This document shows positions 41,257 to 53,800 of a stretch of 64,000 nt of DNA, piece by piece (the stretch's first letter is position 1; each line of letters opens with the position of its first letter). Position numbers and translations under genes: made by a program. Location: positions 10,079,001 through 10,143,000 of the forward strand of contig JAVTVJ010000012.1 in NCBI GenBank assembly GCA_034509425.1. Reading direction: 5' to 3'. The notes beneath the pieces were generated by a model. The model had not been told where the DNA came from. It ran no database searches and saw only the letters and a list, made by a program, of their open reading frames with translations. The stretch comes from Eopsaltria australis (lineage: Eukaryota; Chordata; Aves; Passeriformes; Petroicidae).

Positions 41257-41290
41257 AGATCTGGATCACATCTAGATCTGGATCACATCT
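41257..41290 (+). repeat. 17-bp perfect tandem repeat
   Basis: AGATCTGGATCACATCT repeated twice head to tail, followed by AGA, the start of a third copy. Confidence 0.9.
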
Positions 41291-43914
41291 AGAATTTATC
41301 TGATCTGTGTCTGTAAGTTTTGTTACTGCACAAAGACGGTGTAGGGTCCTCTTCATCTGCTTCCCTACGAGCTGTGTGGGACACCAGTTTTAAGTAGAGC
41401 AGGAAAGAAACTTACCTTGAGAGCAGCACAATGAAAGATCCAAGATTAGACCCTGCCCTGGCTTTTCGCTTAACTGAAATGTAACCAAAGCAATCTGAAA
41501 TCCTTAGATCTTTGAACAAGGCTGAAATGTTTTACACTGACACAATAAACATGAGAAACAGCAAACTGTGATTTTTCCTTCCCATTTTGCTTCCTATTTC
41601 TTACTACATGTTAATATAAGGTAGCAAATTTACTGGCACCATACCATTGTAAAAATACAACTGTAGAGCAAGTAGCAATTCAGATATAAATACATTTATT
41701 CAGCCTTGAAAAACCAGTGGAGTGCATTTTTTTAAAATTCTGGGAGCTGACCTTTTTTGTGTGTGTGTGTGTAAATATGTGCATTTGTGGTGCAAAGGAT
41801 ATTTCCAGGCACAGTGTGGCAGGTTTAAAATGTAGTATGGAACACTGAGCTGGAAGAATATGATTCTGGTAGATACTGCCAGTTGAGTGATACTCTGTTG
41901 CCCTTTCACTGCCAGCGCTGGCTCCTATTTCATGTGGATGGGTTCAGAAATGACCTCTTTTAAATCTGACTTTTTTTTTTTTTTTTTTGCAGCACATTTA
42001 GCAATTAAACTTTGGATTCAGACAATCAATATCAATGACTGCTAGCCCCTGTCATTTATTAAAGACTGTGAATTAACATCAAGGGATTTCATAAAATAGT
42101 AAAGAATCTGTTTGCCTGATTGTACTGGCATACATTGCATTTTCAGTATCAATTGCCCGTTATCTCACAAGTGTAGTATGAACTGAATGACTTCAAAGGC
42201 AGCAAACTACAAAATCAAAGGTCAATTGTGAAGAAAGCTTTTCAGGTTCCTAAGTTTTCATGAATAGTTGTGTGCACGATTTTAACTTTCAAACAGCTAT
42301 AAGGGCTTAATGGTTTACAAAATAATGTACATTTGCAGATGTAATGATTTTATCTCTAAGAAAATAAACTCATCTAAGTACAAAACCTTGAAATATTGAT
42401 ATAATTTGATAAAGTTTATTTCACTTTTTACATTACTGTCTTCCTTGCTATGAGGCAGGGGTAGCGGGTTTTATAATGGGCTTGTTGTCAGACTGCTGAT
42501 TTAGTGGATGCTGTTCAGTCTCAGTTTACTTCCCTTCAAATAGCATGTTTATACCTCCAAAAAGGAGACAAATGTCACTTTGAAATTATTTTCTCAAACA
42601 ATTTTCCTGTAGTCTGTTCTAAATTTCATAGAGATTACTGACTTCAGTAGGACTGGAGAACTATATAGTTGCCTCTTTTTGTTAACAATGTTACACTAAC
42701 TGAAAAAAAATACTTTGGTTCCAGTAAAAGTTTTGCTTCAGTAATGGTTATGAGCTATGCTCTTCATTGTAGAGAAATTAATTATCACACTAATGAGTTT
42801 TGGCCTGAGAATTTTTGCATCTCACATTTGCGAAAATAGCAGACGGTAGTAGGAGTTGATTATGATTGCCTTAAAATACAAATAGTATTTGAATTGCATC
42901 TCTGATCACTTGCAGTAGAATATATTTAACATTCTAATAGGTATTACAATGTTGATTTGAATTCAAAGATAGAAGATTGGAAAAATTACCATTTGTGCTG
43001 AGGAAAAACTTTTTAATATTTACTTTTTATTTTATTTTACTGTGGACGTAAAAAAGGATGTTTATGTTGTCTTCTGTAGCATCCTATTTCCCTCAAAATT
43101 GTTTTCTTTCTCTGATGTATGCTATAGGTAGAAAAATAATTTTAATAATCAGCATTATGACTAGCAGTTTCAGACAAACCTTTTGGAAGAAACCAACATA
43201 CCACTGGTCAGTGTGCCGAACTAAAACCAGAGTAGCAGGTAAACTTGCATATTAAACACTTGTTCTTCAAACAGTGAAACAACACTGGCCATTAAGCATC
43301 GCTAACCTTTGACACAAGTTGGCTGTTGATCTTGGATTCTTCCCCGCCACATCAGTGGTGAATAGTATTTGTCTAGGAAGCCAAAAATTCGGTCTGGAAT
43401 AAAAAACCCATTGACCCTGTAAGCTTGCTTGCAGGAGGTTTTTTCCTCTCCTCTGGGTTTTGAGCATTCTATTTTCATATCTTGCCTTCATAAATGCAAG
43501 TACTTTTTGAACTGGTTTTTCTGATTCCTTGTTATAGAATGTTTAATATCTTAGCAGAGATTAAAGAGCTACTTTATTTAAGTCAGTTTGTATTCTCTAT
43601 AAGTTTAACCTTGTCACCAGTTTAAAGGCCCATCACACTTGTTTCTCATACATCTGTGTGGAGTACTAGTGCAGAAAGTTTCTTCACCAGGTTTATTTTC
43701 AAGTTATGAGAAGTATGAGAGTACCATATCAGCGTGTATTGGGTTTGTGTGACCCGGTTTTGGTAGTGGAGAGGACACGACAGGGGTGGCTTCTGTGAGA
43801 GGCTGCTGAAGCTTCCCCCACATCTGACAAAGCCAATGCCAGTTGGCTCCAGGATGGACCCACCGCTGGCCAAGGCTGAGTTCATCAGAGATGGTAGTAA
43901 AGCCTCTGTGATAA

Positions 43915-43927
43915 CATATTTAAGAAG
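43915..43927 (+). promoter_or_regulatory. LTR TATA-like box
   Basis: CATATTTAAGAAG within the U3 part of the LTR, conserved in position with the inverted copy, where the + strand shows the complementary CTTAAATCCAC near 51431. It points toward TTC7B, about 3.8 kb upstream of its ATG. Confidence 0.45.
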
Positions 43928-44274
43928 GAAAAAAGTTGTTGCACAGATGTAATTGTGGCCAGGAAGAGAGGAGTCAGAATATACGAGAGGAACAACTCTG
44001 CAACACCAAGGTCAGAGCAGAAGGAGGGCCAGGAGGTGCTCCAGGCGCTGGAGCTGAGATTCCCCTGCAGCCCGTGGTGCAGACCATGGTGAGGCAGCTG
44101 TGCCCCTGCAGCCCATGGAGGTCATTGGGGGAGCAGAGATCTACCTGGAGCAAGTGGATGCCCAGAGGAAGGCTGTGAACCCATGAGAACACGCTCCTGA
44201 CAGGGATCTGCAGACCTGTGGAGAGAGAAGCTCATGTTAGGGAGGGTTTGCTGGCAGGACTTGTGACCCCATGG

Positions 44275-44441
44275 GGGACCCACACTGGAGCAGCCTGTGC
44301 CTGAAGAACTGCAGCCTATGTAAGGGACCCACGCTGCAGCAGTTCATGGAGAACTGTAGCCCATGGGAAGGGCTCACACCAGAGAAGTTCGTGGAGAACT
44401 GTCTCTCATGGGAAGGACCCCACACTGGAGCAGGGGAAGGA
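44275..44441 (+). repeat. LTR-internal 46-49-bp tandem array
   Basis: Units begin at about 44275, 44324, 44370 and 44415. Shared words are GGGACCCACACTGGAGCAG-like and GGAGAACTGT with CATGGGAAGG. Copies diverge from each other, so the array predates the insertion and is part of the family. Confidence 0.75.
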
Positions 44442-44609
44442 CTCCTCTCCCTGAACAGTGGCAGAAACAACAGGTGATGAACTGACCTTAAGCCCTGTTT
44501 CCTGTCTGCCTGTGCTGCTGGCGGGGGGAGGAGGTAGAGCCCAGGAAAGAGGGAAGGGTGGGGGGAAAGTGTTCTTATGATTTGGTTTATTTCTTATTTA
44601 TTGGCTGGT

Positions 44610-44615
44610 AATAAA
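44610..44615 (+). terminator. LTR poly(A) signal
   Basis: AATAAA in GGTAATAAATTC, expected near the R region of the LTR. Confidence 0.6.
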
Positions 44616-44800
44616 TTCAATTAATATCTGCAAATTGAGTCTGTTTTGCCTGTGACAGTAATCAGTGAGTGGTCTCTGCCTGTCCTTATCTCAACTCATG
44701 AGCCTTCTGTTATATTTTCTCTTCCCTGTACACTCCTGGAGGGGAATGATCATGTGGCTTTGGGGAATACCTGGCATCCAGCCAGGGTCAAACCACCACA

Positions 44801-46969
44801 GTGTGTAGCTGTGTAGTGAAAGACCCTGTTTCTTCATACCAAGAAATTGCACTAAACAGTTCATTATTTCTCCTCCTCCTGTGTTTGGGGGGATTGGAGT
44901 GGGAGAGATGGCATAAGACAAAATGATTGACCAACACATCTTAGTTTTCCTGCATTTTGAATTTCCCTCCTTTTCAGGAACCAGGTGTCTCTCTATACTT
45001 GCTAGCCAGCTGCCTCACCTTACAAGCAGACAGTTTCTAGCCAAATACAAGTATGCTTTGGTCTGCCCCAACAGTGTAACAAATAGGCCATTTCCAGAAA
45101 ACAACACTTTGTTTAAGGTTGAAAAAGTAAGGGACAATTGACAAAACATGCAGGATCAGGCTTCTTTTCTCTATTACTTTTATGCTATCCATTCCAAATC
45201 CATTATTGTATTCCATTATGGCTCATCTACAATAGAATCTTCTCAAAGCAGTCTTGGGTGTATGGCAGTTTCCTTAATGTTAAAGCAGATTTCCTAAGCA
45301 TTTCAGCAAGTGCTAATTCCTTTTGCATAGATGTCTCACTTCATAAACAGGAGCTGTTGAGATAATAAGCCTGATGAACTGTAATGTAAATATTTTAATA
45401 CTATTGCTGGTAGCTTTTAGTGAAATGATGTGATCAGTGCTAACAAAATGTGTTAAAATTGCTGAATAATCTTCATAGGCAAATAAACTCTTTTACAAAG
45501 TTGAAATTTTAGTTTTCATAGTCTTATCTGAAAGAGAACTAGTAGTTATTATATCAAACATTTTGAATTATCATTCTTTTCCTCCCTAATTTGTAATTTG
45601 TTTTTTCTCTCCAGTAAAAAAATGGTTATAATCAGTTTGATGTTCTCCGGATCTTCTGAAAAACCATGTAGGCAAGAAGTGCTTTATTATTTATTTCTCC
45701 TTTTGCTTTTATTACATTATTAAATCCTCTTTCCAATTCTGCAGTACTCCATTGTATTTTTTAAACAGTTATGTTCTGCTACCATTTCATTTCACTTTTA
45801 AAATCTGAAGAATAATTTGTTTGAAATGGGACTCTAACCTGAAGGTGCTATAAAAGCAACTTGACTAAAAGGCAAATTACAATATCTGAGTTTTGTGTTG
45901 TTATGCTTTTAATAACACTGGGAATGAAAAGTAAATTAATTGGAACACTGAACAAGAAATTTCATGCCTGTCACAGAGTTGCAATTGCTGTGATGGTCTA
46001 AGGATGATGGAAGCAAAACAAGATTTGTTGGAAGCAGTATTTATTACATTGAGGAGGTAGCTGGGGAACACACTAACAAACTTTTAGTCGTATAAGCCTG
46101 GGTCTGTTCCTGGTCAATCAGTGATTTGATGGAAACTGCTGATCTTTAAAAGGATGCCTGCTGTTTCTCATGTTTTGGCTGATGATCAAAACCAAGCAAA
46201 CCTTCAGAAAGCACTTGTCTCCAGTATATGTGAACAGACACAAACCAGACAATTGTTTAGAAATTCTGTTATGTGAACAACTCTCCCAATGCCCACAGGC
46301 AATGTCATGTTTACATTTAACAGATCTATTTATAGAACAGCCAGTAGTTTTACATTTGCCCAAATTTGACTTCTGACTTTGTGAACTTATAATTTCTGAA
46401 GACTAACGTGTGCTAGATCTAGAGGAGTGCAATGCATGTAAAAGCAAAAATTGCATCCAGCCTGTTTTTTGATTCATCATCATCTATGACAGTCATCCTC
46501 ACAAACTCAACCAAATTCCTGTGGCTTCCCTGACTTCCCATTTCTGTGGATGAAAATATTTAATTGTACAAGTCTGCACTGTGACCCAAGGATGTGGAGT
46601 GAGACATTTGAATTAGAGTTCTTGTTGTATATAGCTTACACCACATCTCTGCAAAACCTGATCTTTCTGTCAATGGGGTGCATCCTTATTTTGTGAAAAG
46701 AAAATAACAATTTGTGAGATTTTTTTTTCTGTATCTCGGTCTTTTTGCTACTTTTCCAGTGAAAATCAGTCATGGCAGCAGCTCTCCAAGGTGTGCATAA
46801 GTTTGTGGAATTGGTGTGTCATGTATGTGTGATGTAGTGTTTGATAAAGATACACAGTGCCACTGGAATTGTTTCAGCTAGTGTTTTTATTCTAGCCAAA
46901 TGTTGGAAATGCATTTTTTTTTCTCAAAACATAGGGCAGAATCTCTGTACCCTTCTTTTCCCTCTAGTT
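44801..46969. other. Intergenic, TTC7B upstream region
   Basis: About 2.2 kb of AT-rich sequence between the LTR and the CpG island. No gene or repeat recognised. Confidence 0.75.
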
Positions 46970-47576
46970 TTCGACTAAGGCACAGGTGAGTCCTGAGCTG
47001 GCGGCCGTGCTGGGGTCCGCTCGGTCTGGAACAAGGTGTGTGAGCTCTGTCGGCTGATGGGACGGCAGAGAGCACGGTGTGAGCACGGAAATGGGAAAGC
47101 GCCATTAAACAGACTAAAACCCCTCGAGAGAGCGCGGGTGAATGGTTTCAAGGTGGGCGAAGAGGTGAGCAGAGACGAGCAGGAACTAATTTAGCGTTAC
47201 CTTTTGTGGAAGGGGAAAGTGTAGCAGAGGGCGGGCGGTGTGTGGTCATCACCCGCCAGTGGAGGAGCGGGATCAGCGGGCCGTGCCATCCCCACCCCAC
47301 GAGTGAGCGGGCTCTGCAGGGGCAGCTCCTGCCGCTGTCCGCGGGAGCCCGGCGCCAGCGGCCCGCTACCACCGGCACCTCTAGCGGCGCGCCGGTCGCG
47401 TCAGGAAGACTCCTTCGCTCCCTCCCTTTCTGTCCCTCCCGCTCTCCCTCCGCTTCCCGCGGGTGCCGGGGCAACGCTGTCCGGCGGCGGGAGCAGCAGG
47501 AGCGGCCCCTCAGCCCGGGCCGCTCTCCCCGCCAGGCCCGGCCGGCCCCGCCGCTGGCCCCGCCCCGCCCGCGCAG

Positions 47577-47592
47577 CCGCCAGGGGGCGCTG
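47577..47592 (+). promoter_or_regulatory. CTCF-like motif at TTC7B promoter
   Basis: CCGCCAGGGGGCGCTG matches the CTCF core nearly perfectly, 140 bp upstream of the TTC7B ATG and beside the GC boxes. Confidence 0.6.
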
Positions 47593-47732
47593 CTCCCGGC
47601 GCTCCGGGGCCGCCAGCGCGGCGCGGCCGCGGCGCTCGAGTTCCGCCGCTCCCGGGGCCGCCGCCGCCCGTCCCCGCCTCCCCCTGCCCGCCGCCCCGGC
47701 CCCTTCCCCCGCCGGGGCCCCTCGGCCCGACC

Positions 47733-47853
47733 ATGGCCACCAGGAAGGCGGGCTCGCGGCTGGAGACGGAGATCGAGCGGTGCCGCTCGGAGTGCCAGTG
47801 GGAGCGGATCCCCGAGCTCGTCAAGCAGCTCTCGGCCAAGCTCATCGCGAACG
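47733..47853 (+). CDS. TTC7B: TTC7B exon 1 (aa 1-40, plus 1 base)
   Basis: 121 coding bases within the CpG island. It encodes the conserved N-terminal helix segment with CQWERIPELVKQL. Two longer + frames cover the same bases, but only this one gives the family N terminus. Confidence 0.95.
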
Positions 47854-50800
47854 GTGCGGCGCGGGGCGGGCGGCGGCGGGGGCCCGGCAGGTGCAGCCGG
47901 GCGGGCCGGCGAGAGGGGCCTGCGGAGCCCGTGGAGGCGGCGGGGCCGCCGGCGGGAGGGGCGGGCAGAGGGTCGGGGCGGCCCGGCCGGGCGGGAGCGG
48001 CGCGGAGGGAGGCGGGAGCCGCGCCGGGCCCGGCCCCGATCGCGGGCGGAGGCGCCGCGCACGTCGCCCGCGGGCGCGGGGCCGGGGTGCCCGCCGTGCC
48101 GCCGGAGCCCCCGCCGAGCCGGGGGGCCCGCTCCGTGTGGCCGGCAGCGCGGCCCTGTGCGCGCACGGCCCGGGGCGCGGAGCAGCCCGGTGTTTATCAC
48201 GAGCGCTGCAGTTTGCAGGCGCACATGCTGACGGTGTGCATAAAGCCCGAACTGTCCTTCTGCCTTCCGTGACTGCCGGAGTGTCTGTGCACAGCGTGTC
48301 GTATGAAGGCTTCCGTCCTTTCTCTTAAGAGCAAACCTCAGCAATATAGTGCAGCTTCATTTATTTTGTTGTAAAAACTATAAATATTTTGCTGGGTCTC
48401 TTAATTCTTATGTCACAAACTTCTGTATGTTTAACTGAAGGAGGTGAAAAGCAGTGCTTCATTCTGATGCATGGAAGTACATAATGAACGAGGGAGATAC
48501 AGGGAAGTTCTCTTTGCCATGGATGCCTTAAATGTGCATGAGAAAAATTATGGGGATAGTGTGTGTCTCTGTGGGCGCACTCATCTGCTTGAGGTGGACC
48601 TGGAGGTATTTTCAGAGAGAAATCAAGTCTGCAAAGACAGAACTTGGGGTGAATTCAGAGGTGATAAGTTAACAGAGAGGATGAGGCGTAACACTGACAT
48701 CACTGGAAGTTTGTTGTGAAAGCAGTGATAGCTTTGCATGTTTAGATGGGGAAGAAAACTGCATGATTCAGCTCTCTAGAAATACAGATAAAAGAGGAAA
48801 TGCCTGACTCAAAAAAAAAAAAAAAAGAATTTAAGCAAAAATGGGTAATAGATAACATTATATGTGTTGTTCTTAAGAACAACTGAGTGGCGATCATGAC
48901 ACGGGTGTTATGCTAACTAAAAATAAACATGAGTGAAAAGATGGAAGGTATGTTTAGTTTCAGGACATGCATCACTGAGTGATAGACTATGAACTAGTTA
49001 GAGATCACTTCAAGAAAAGGCAAATATGTTTTTGCTGTCTAGTTGGAATGCATGATCTTCATAGTTTCAAGATGTACTTAGGTATTTCAGACAGGTAGGG
49101 AGAGCTAGGCAGATGTTATTGACAGTTTGACTTAAATTTCTCTAACATCTGTACATTTTACCTAGCTGAAGCATATCAGAAAAGATTATGCAATCCGCAT
49201 AACTTTGCACTTTAGTGGTTTTCCTGTGAAGGCATCTTCTGGATTCTGTACTAGTCAAAATACAAATTATTGAAGCATTTCCTGATCTTTAAAACATAAG
49301 AAAGTATCATATGCAGATTTTATCTATTTTTGACAGCACATAAATGATTAAGTCTATGTGCATGACTTCCAAGTCTGGCTAACTGAGAACATAAACAGTA
49401 AATTAACTGATCATATGGGACTCTTCTTCTGTATTGGAGTAACACAGGAGGAGAGTAATTTATTTAGTGAAACACCTTTGCCTGCTGTTGAGAGTGTCTA
49501 AAACTGGAAGTTTGTATTCCAGATCCAGGTGTACCTAACAGGTTGCAGGCCCAGGTTTTCAGCTTGGTAATGAGGCTACCAAGGAGAGGCAGTGCCTCTG
49601 TTCCGCCCATGAAGAGAGATGTGAACTGAAAGACACTGATGCTTATCCCTGTTGTTACTTAATTGGAAGCAATTAACTGAAGAAACATTTCTCTGAACTT
49701 CACTGCATCCTTCCGTACTGATGTTCAGTTTTGACTTGGGAAAGGATAATAAAAATCTGGTTTTGGTTGAATGTGTAACAATATGTCATAGGAATGATTT
49801 AAAAGCATGGGGAAGAGGGAACGGGAAGAGGATCTTCATTCTGACCATGTATTGGTGTGTAGGGAATTGGCTTCAACTCTTGAATGCTGGAGCATTTTAA
49901 TGCACGAATTGCTAGGAATAGTGTTTATTGCTCTTTGAACACAGATGGGAATGAATCCTCTGGGGAAGTTCTCTTGTATTCTTTTCAATCTTGCAGTATT
50001 GCAAAAGAACAGACTGTTATTTTACTAGGACTCAGTTACAGCTCTTATTTTGGAATTGGGGATTAGACAACTTGACAAAAAGTTTAATGATCCGAGTTAT
50101 TATTTGGGCTGTTTTGCATTAGCAAATTTCCATCTCTTGAAGCTTGCAGCCTAAATAAAATGAAGGAAAAAATAGCAATGACAGCTCCCAGGACAAAGGT
50201 CTGTGTGGATACATAAGGCAATAGTGTGTACTTCTGATGAAATGTAACACTTGAGAGGTGCAGTATTTTGAGTGGACTTGATTATTGTACTGTTTATTCT
50301 GTTTAGTTCTGCTGATGGATCCTATCTACTTCCTGATAAAAGTCTGTGTATAAAACCTGGCAGTGGATCAAATATAAATGAAAGTTTTAGGTAGGATTTT
50401 GGATGCATAAAAATGACACTGAAACAAATTTCTGTGTCTGGTGGGTTGCTTTTGAAAGGCATTCTGAGCTTTAAGAAAAAGAGAGAAGAGAAATATTGAT
50501 GAATTGGTCACTACTTTTGCTATTCCGTGTGTAACAGTCACAATTTGGATAATAGAAAATGTGTATTCTTTGTCAAGCCTGTGACTTACATTGCTTTTCA
50601 CAATGGATAAATAGATAGACGGATGAAAAAAGGGTCTTTTACCTGACTCAGATTTGTTAGCCACTTAGCTTGTTTGTATTATGTTTCCCTACTTCAGAAC
50701 CAGGACTCAGCAGCAGTAATGAGATTCGTGCCATGTCATACAAATCTTGCTTTGAGCTCTTGCTTCATCAGCATTCTGCTAAAAGCTTGGGTTAAAACTG

Positions 50801-53800
50801 TTACGTGCAGGGTGCTGAGTTAGCCTTGGCTAACAGTGCATGCCCACCCAGCTGCTCAGTGTCTCCCCTTCCTTAGAGGAGCAGGGGCAAAAGGGAGGAT
50901 AAGATTGTAGCTTCAAACAAAGGCACGGAGATCACTTTCTAGTTACTGTTCTGGGCAAAATAGGCTTGATTTGGAGTAACTGAATTTAATTTGTTGCCAG
51001 TTGAAATAGAGTCAGATACTAAGACAGAAAGACAGACATGGAAGTAACACTTTTTCTTCTCCCTTTCCCAGGCTGAACTTCTCTCCTGTGCCCTAGACTC
51101 ATGTGCCCCTTTCCTTGTGGTGCCGGGGGCGGGGCAAAGGGATCAGTCGGTGCAAGATAGTTTCTTTCTGCTGCTCCTTCCGTCTCTCGTTTTTCCTCTG
51201 CTCTGGCATAAGCTCCCCACTGACAGAGGTCCTGGTTTGGAACAGGCTCTCCACTTTCCTTCAGGGCATATCCACCTGGCTTGGGTCCTCCCTGGCACGT
51301 CCCTTGGGTCCTTTTTCTGGCACCATGGAGCACCTCTGTCCCTCTCCTTCTCTGACCTTGATGTTGTTTTTTTGCTGTTTATCACTCCTTTTGTTATCTT
51401 TTTTATTTTGTTTTGTGGCATTTTCTGCCCTTAAATCCACTTTCCCGGAGGTGCTGTCAGTTTTGCCGAGGGGCTCAGCTGTGTCTGGCTCTGGTACTGT
51501 TGGAACCAGAAGGGCCTGGGGCAGGGCAACCCCTGGCCTTTTCCCACCAGATCTTGTCCTGCAGCCCCTGTGCTGCCAGCACCTTGCCGGTTATAACCAG
51601 TACAGCAGGATTTTCAAAAACTGTAGCAGCTGGCATAGAAATCGTCATGCTGACCTGAAGGTCACAAAGATGCAATCCTTGGATAGTCTGTAGCCTGTTT
51701 GGGGCTGTCCTCAAGTGCTGTGTTCACAGCCTGAGTATTACTTCTTAAATGGAAGTGAAAAAAACCCCAAGTTGTTAGAAATAAAATCTTAGAGCAGTTT
51801 TCACTAATGAAACTTTATGAGTGTTCTCAACTGGTTTAACTAACTTAAAAAGGTTTATTCTAAGAAAGTGAACTGAAGAAATTTTCATTGCTGGTTTAAT
51901 TTTGTCTAACATTGCAAATCAACAGCATGGTGGTGAAGCACGGTCATGACAGTTAGTGGATGATTTGAGTACATAATTGCTTGCTCATAGAACATAGGAA
52001 AGGGTTAAAATACGAAATGCTGAATATCTGAAACTAATCTGAATGTATTTTAAAGTGCTCCCAGAACTGAGAAACTCAATTTGAAGCTTGCAATCATATT
52101 GCAAAGCTGATTGCAAGGCCATAATGTATTTTTAATGAAACAGTAGCGTTTCATAGGAAGTGTCTACAATGGACTCCAGTATGAAGGTTGTATCTGTTCA
52201 GGGCATTTTCAGGACATCAGTATTCTCGTATTTTCTTTCCTTCCTTTGGAAACAAAATGAGGAAACCTTAGGTTGGTTCAGTAGCCAGCTGAATGGATAA
52301 AAAAAAGGATCCATGAATTTCCACGGGTGTTTCCGGCCATTCATTGTTGCTGCAATTGGAATGTGACCTTGCTCAAGTTCAGTGAGATGTACGGCTCTGT
52401 CTGGAAAAGCACTGAGGGGGCAAATTTTTATAGTTCAAATGAGGTAGAATGATGTAGTTCTGTAGAAACCTTAGCCAGTGTGAAATACTGCATTCCTGTG
52501 GGGAGAGAATGCGGGAAGTTCACAGATCTATATGCTACCAAGAGCATTGTGACATTGCCATGAAAATAGAACATTACCTACCTGTATCAAGTTTTCTCAT
52601 GGAAATATACCAACATTGTAACACAATGTTTTTTTACCTAGTGAATTTCTTACTACTTTTGCTATCCCATTTCTGTTTGTTTTGTCTTGTCTGGGTTCTC
52701 TGACTGTTTTTCCTCTCAATACCTTGTTTCTGTAGTCTCTTATTAGGCCTATCCTCACATTTGGCCTGGCAGAATAATGGAACAGAGAGGAGTTAGGAGC
52801 AGAGTAGCAAACCCAAAGGATTATGAATTATTTTACCTGTCTAAATTTGTTTGTCACCTTCTATGCTGCTCCCTTATCTCGATATAAGTAGGGCCTAAAA
52901 ATAGAAGCATCTTACCAGTTTTCATCTGTTTTGTGGCCTTGTGAAATACAAGACCTCAGATGTATGGTTAAAGCTTATCCTCTGAGTAAACAAGGGATCT
53001 CTAAACCTCTTAGGACTCATGCCCTACTTAGAAGGTGTTTACCAAATTTATTTGTTTTTATTCATACAGTTTGTGATGTGATTTCTATATGCAAAGCTTT
53101 CCTAAGAGATTGACATCTCTATCAGAAAAGTTTGCAGACCATGTGACATGCCTTTTTGCATGTCCACAAAAGTAGAAGTGAAGGACTGTCTTAATTTGTT
53201 ATCTTCTTTGTTTTCCTCCTATTGCAGTCACTGTCACATTTACAGAACAAGCTACTAGGGACAGACATTTTTCTGAATGAAAAGCGAAGGTGGTGACAGT
53301 ACTTAGATGCGTTGTCTTACTTTTGACTGACAGCTTTGTTTCTTCAGATAGCCAGGGGTGTTACAACAGTGTAAGTGATGATGTGGATCGTCTGCTTGTA
53401 CTCACACTGCCCTGTCATCTGGAATAGAAAATGCTGGCGTGTGATTTCACAAGTAACCAAGCTGGTCTAACACCTCGCTGCTATTATGTAGAGGAGTTCT
53501 TTCTTCCTGCCTTTAATCAAGCTGCTTCTTCTCCATGCAGCTTCTCCTGGTTATGTGCTCCTGGCCCTTCCCTTGTGTTGATGAACACCAGAGGTGGGAA
53601 TTACTGTGTTTGGCCAGCAGAAAACTCTGTTCTTCTTGTTCTGGGGCCTGCTGTGTCTGCTGGCTTGCCAAGCTCATTTGCCTCCCACAGGAGTCTGAGT
53701 AGTGTAACAGCTGGTGGAAAATGAACAGTAGCAGCAGCGAATGGAGGGCAAAGGTGAGGGGAACTGTGAGGAAGCATGTAGTTGGTCTTAGTGGAATGAA

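Larger units (their letters stand above)
33451..43734. other. Intergenic RPS6KA5-TTC7B, left part
   Basis: About 10 kb with no supported gene. It holds an old CR1-like LINE (39720-39900), a 17-bp tandem repeat (41257-41290) and a GTT microsatellite (37928-37943). Also present are a G/T-rich low-complexity patch (40081-40140), (GT)7 at 41759-41772, a T18 run at 41971-41988 and a CTCF-like core (40929-40939). Two adjoining antisense frames (37040-37815) are unrecognised. Confidence 0.75.
43735..44800 (+). mobile_element. Solo LTR of an avian endogenous retrovirus, sense
   Basis: About 1066 bp, starting TGTATTGGGTTTGTGTGACC and ending ACCACCACA (TG...CA). Blocks recognised from an abundant passerine LTR family include GGTGGCTTCTGTGAGAGGCT, GAAGCTTCCCCCACATCTGA and CACCGCTGGCCAAGGCTGAG. 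A TATA-like CATATTTAAGAAG lies at 43915-43927 and AATAAA at 44610-44615. A 46-49-bp unit, each starting near GGGACCCACACTGGAGCAG, repeats from 44275 to 44441. No primer-binding site with internal gag-pol follows, so it is solo. The family name is from memory and not verified. Confidence 0.85.
46970..48300 (+). promoter_or_regulatory. CpG island promoter of TTC7B
   Basis: Abrupt change from AT-rich to very GC- and CpG-rich sequence, densest at about 47250-48200, covering the start codon exon. TATA-less, with Sp1-type GC boxes (CCCCGCCCCGCCC, 47558-47570). The very long open frames here on both strands (up to 398 codons) result from the lack of stop codons in GC-rich DNA. Confidence 0.9.

Noticed and set aside
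41971..42000. T18 followed by GCAG, resembling a splice acceptor
   Set aside because: No exon of either gene maps here and no open frame follows; treated as a homopolymer.
43936..44477. Several 68-80-codon frames on both strands
   Set aside because: All lie inside the solo LTR, which is non-coding; no retroviral protein motif is present.
47148..48344. Very long open frames on both strands (398, 362, 341, 269 and 218 codons)
   Set aside because: They lie in the CpG island, where stop codons are rare. Compositions are Arg/Pro/Gly/Ala-rich in every frame. Only 47733-47853 encodes a recognisable protein start.
51019..51714. Overlapping frames up to 196 codons
   Set aside because: They overlap the antisense LTR. 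The same bases are open in four frames, so this reflects LTR composition.
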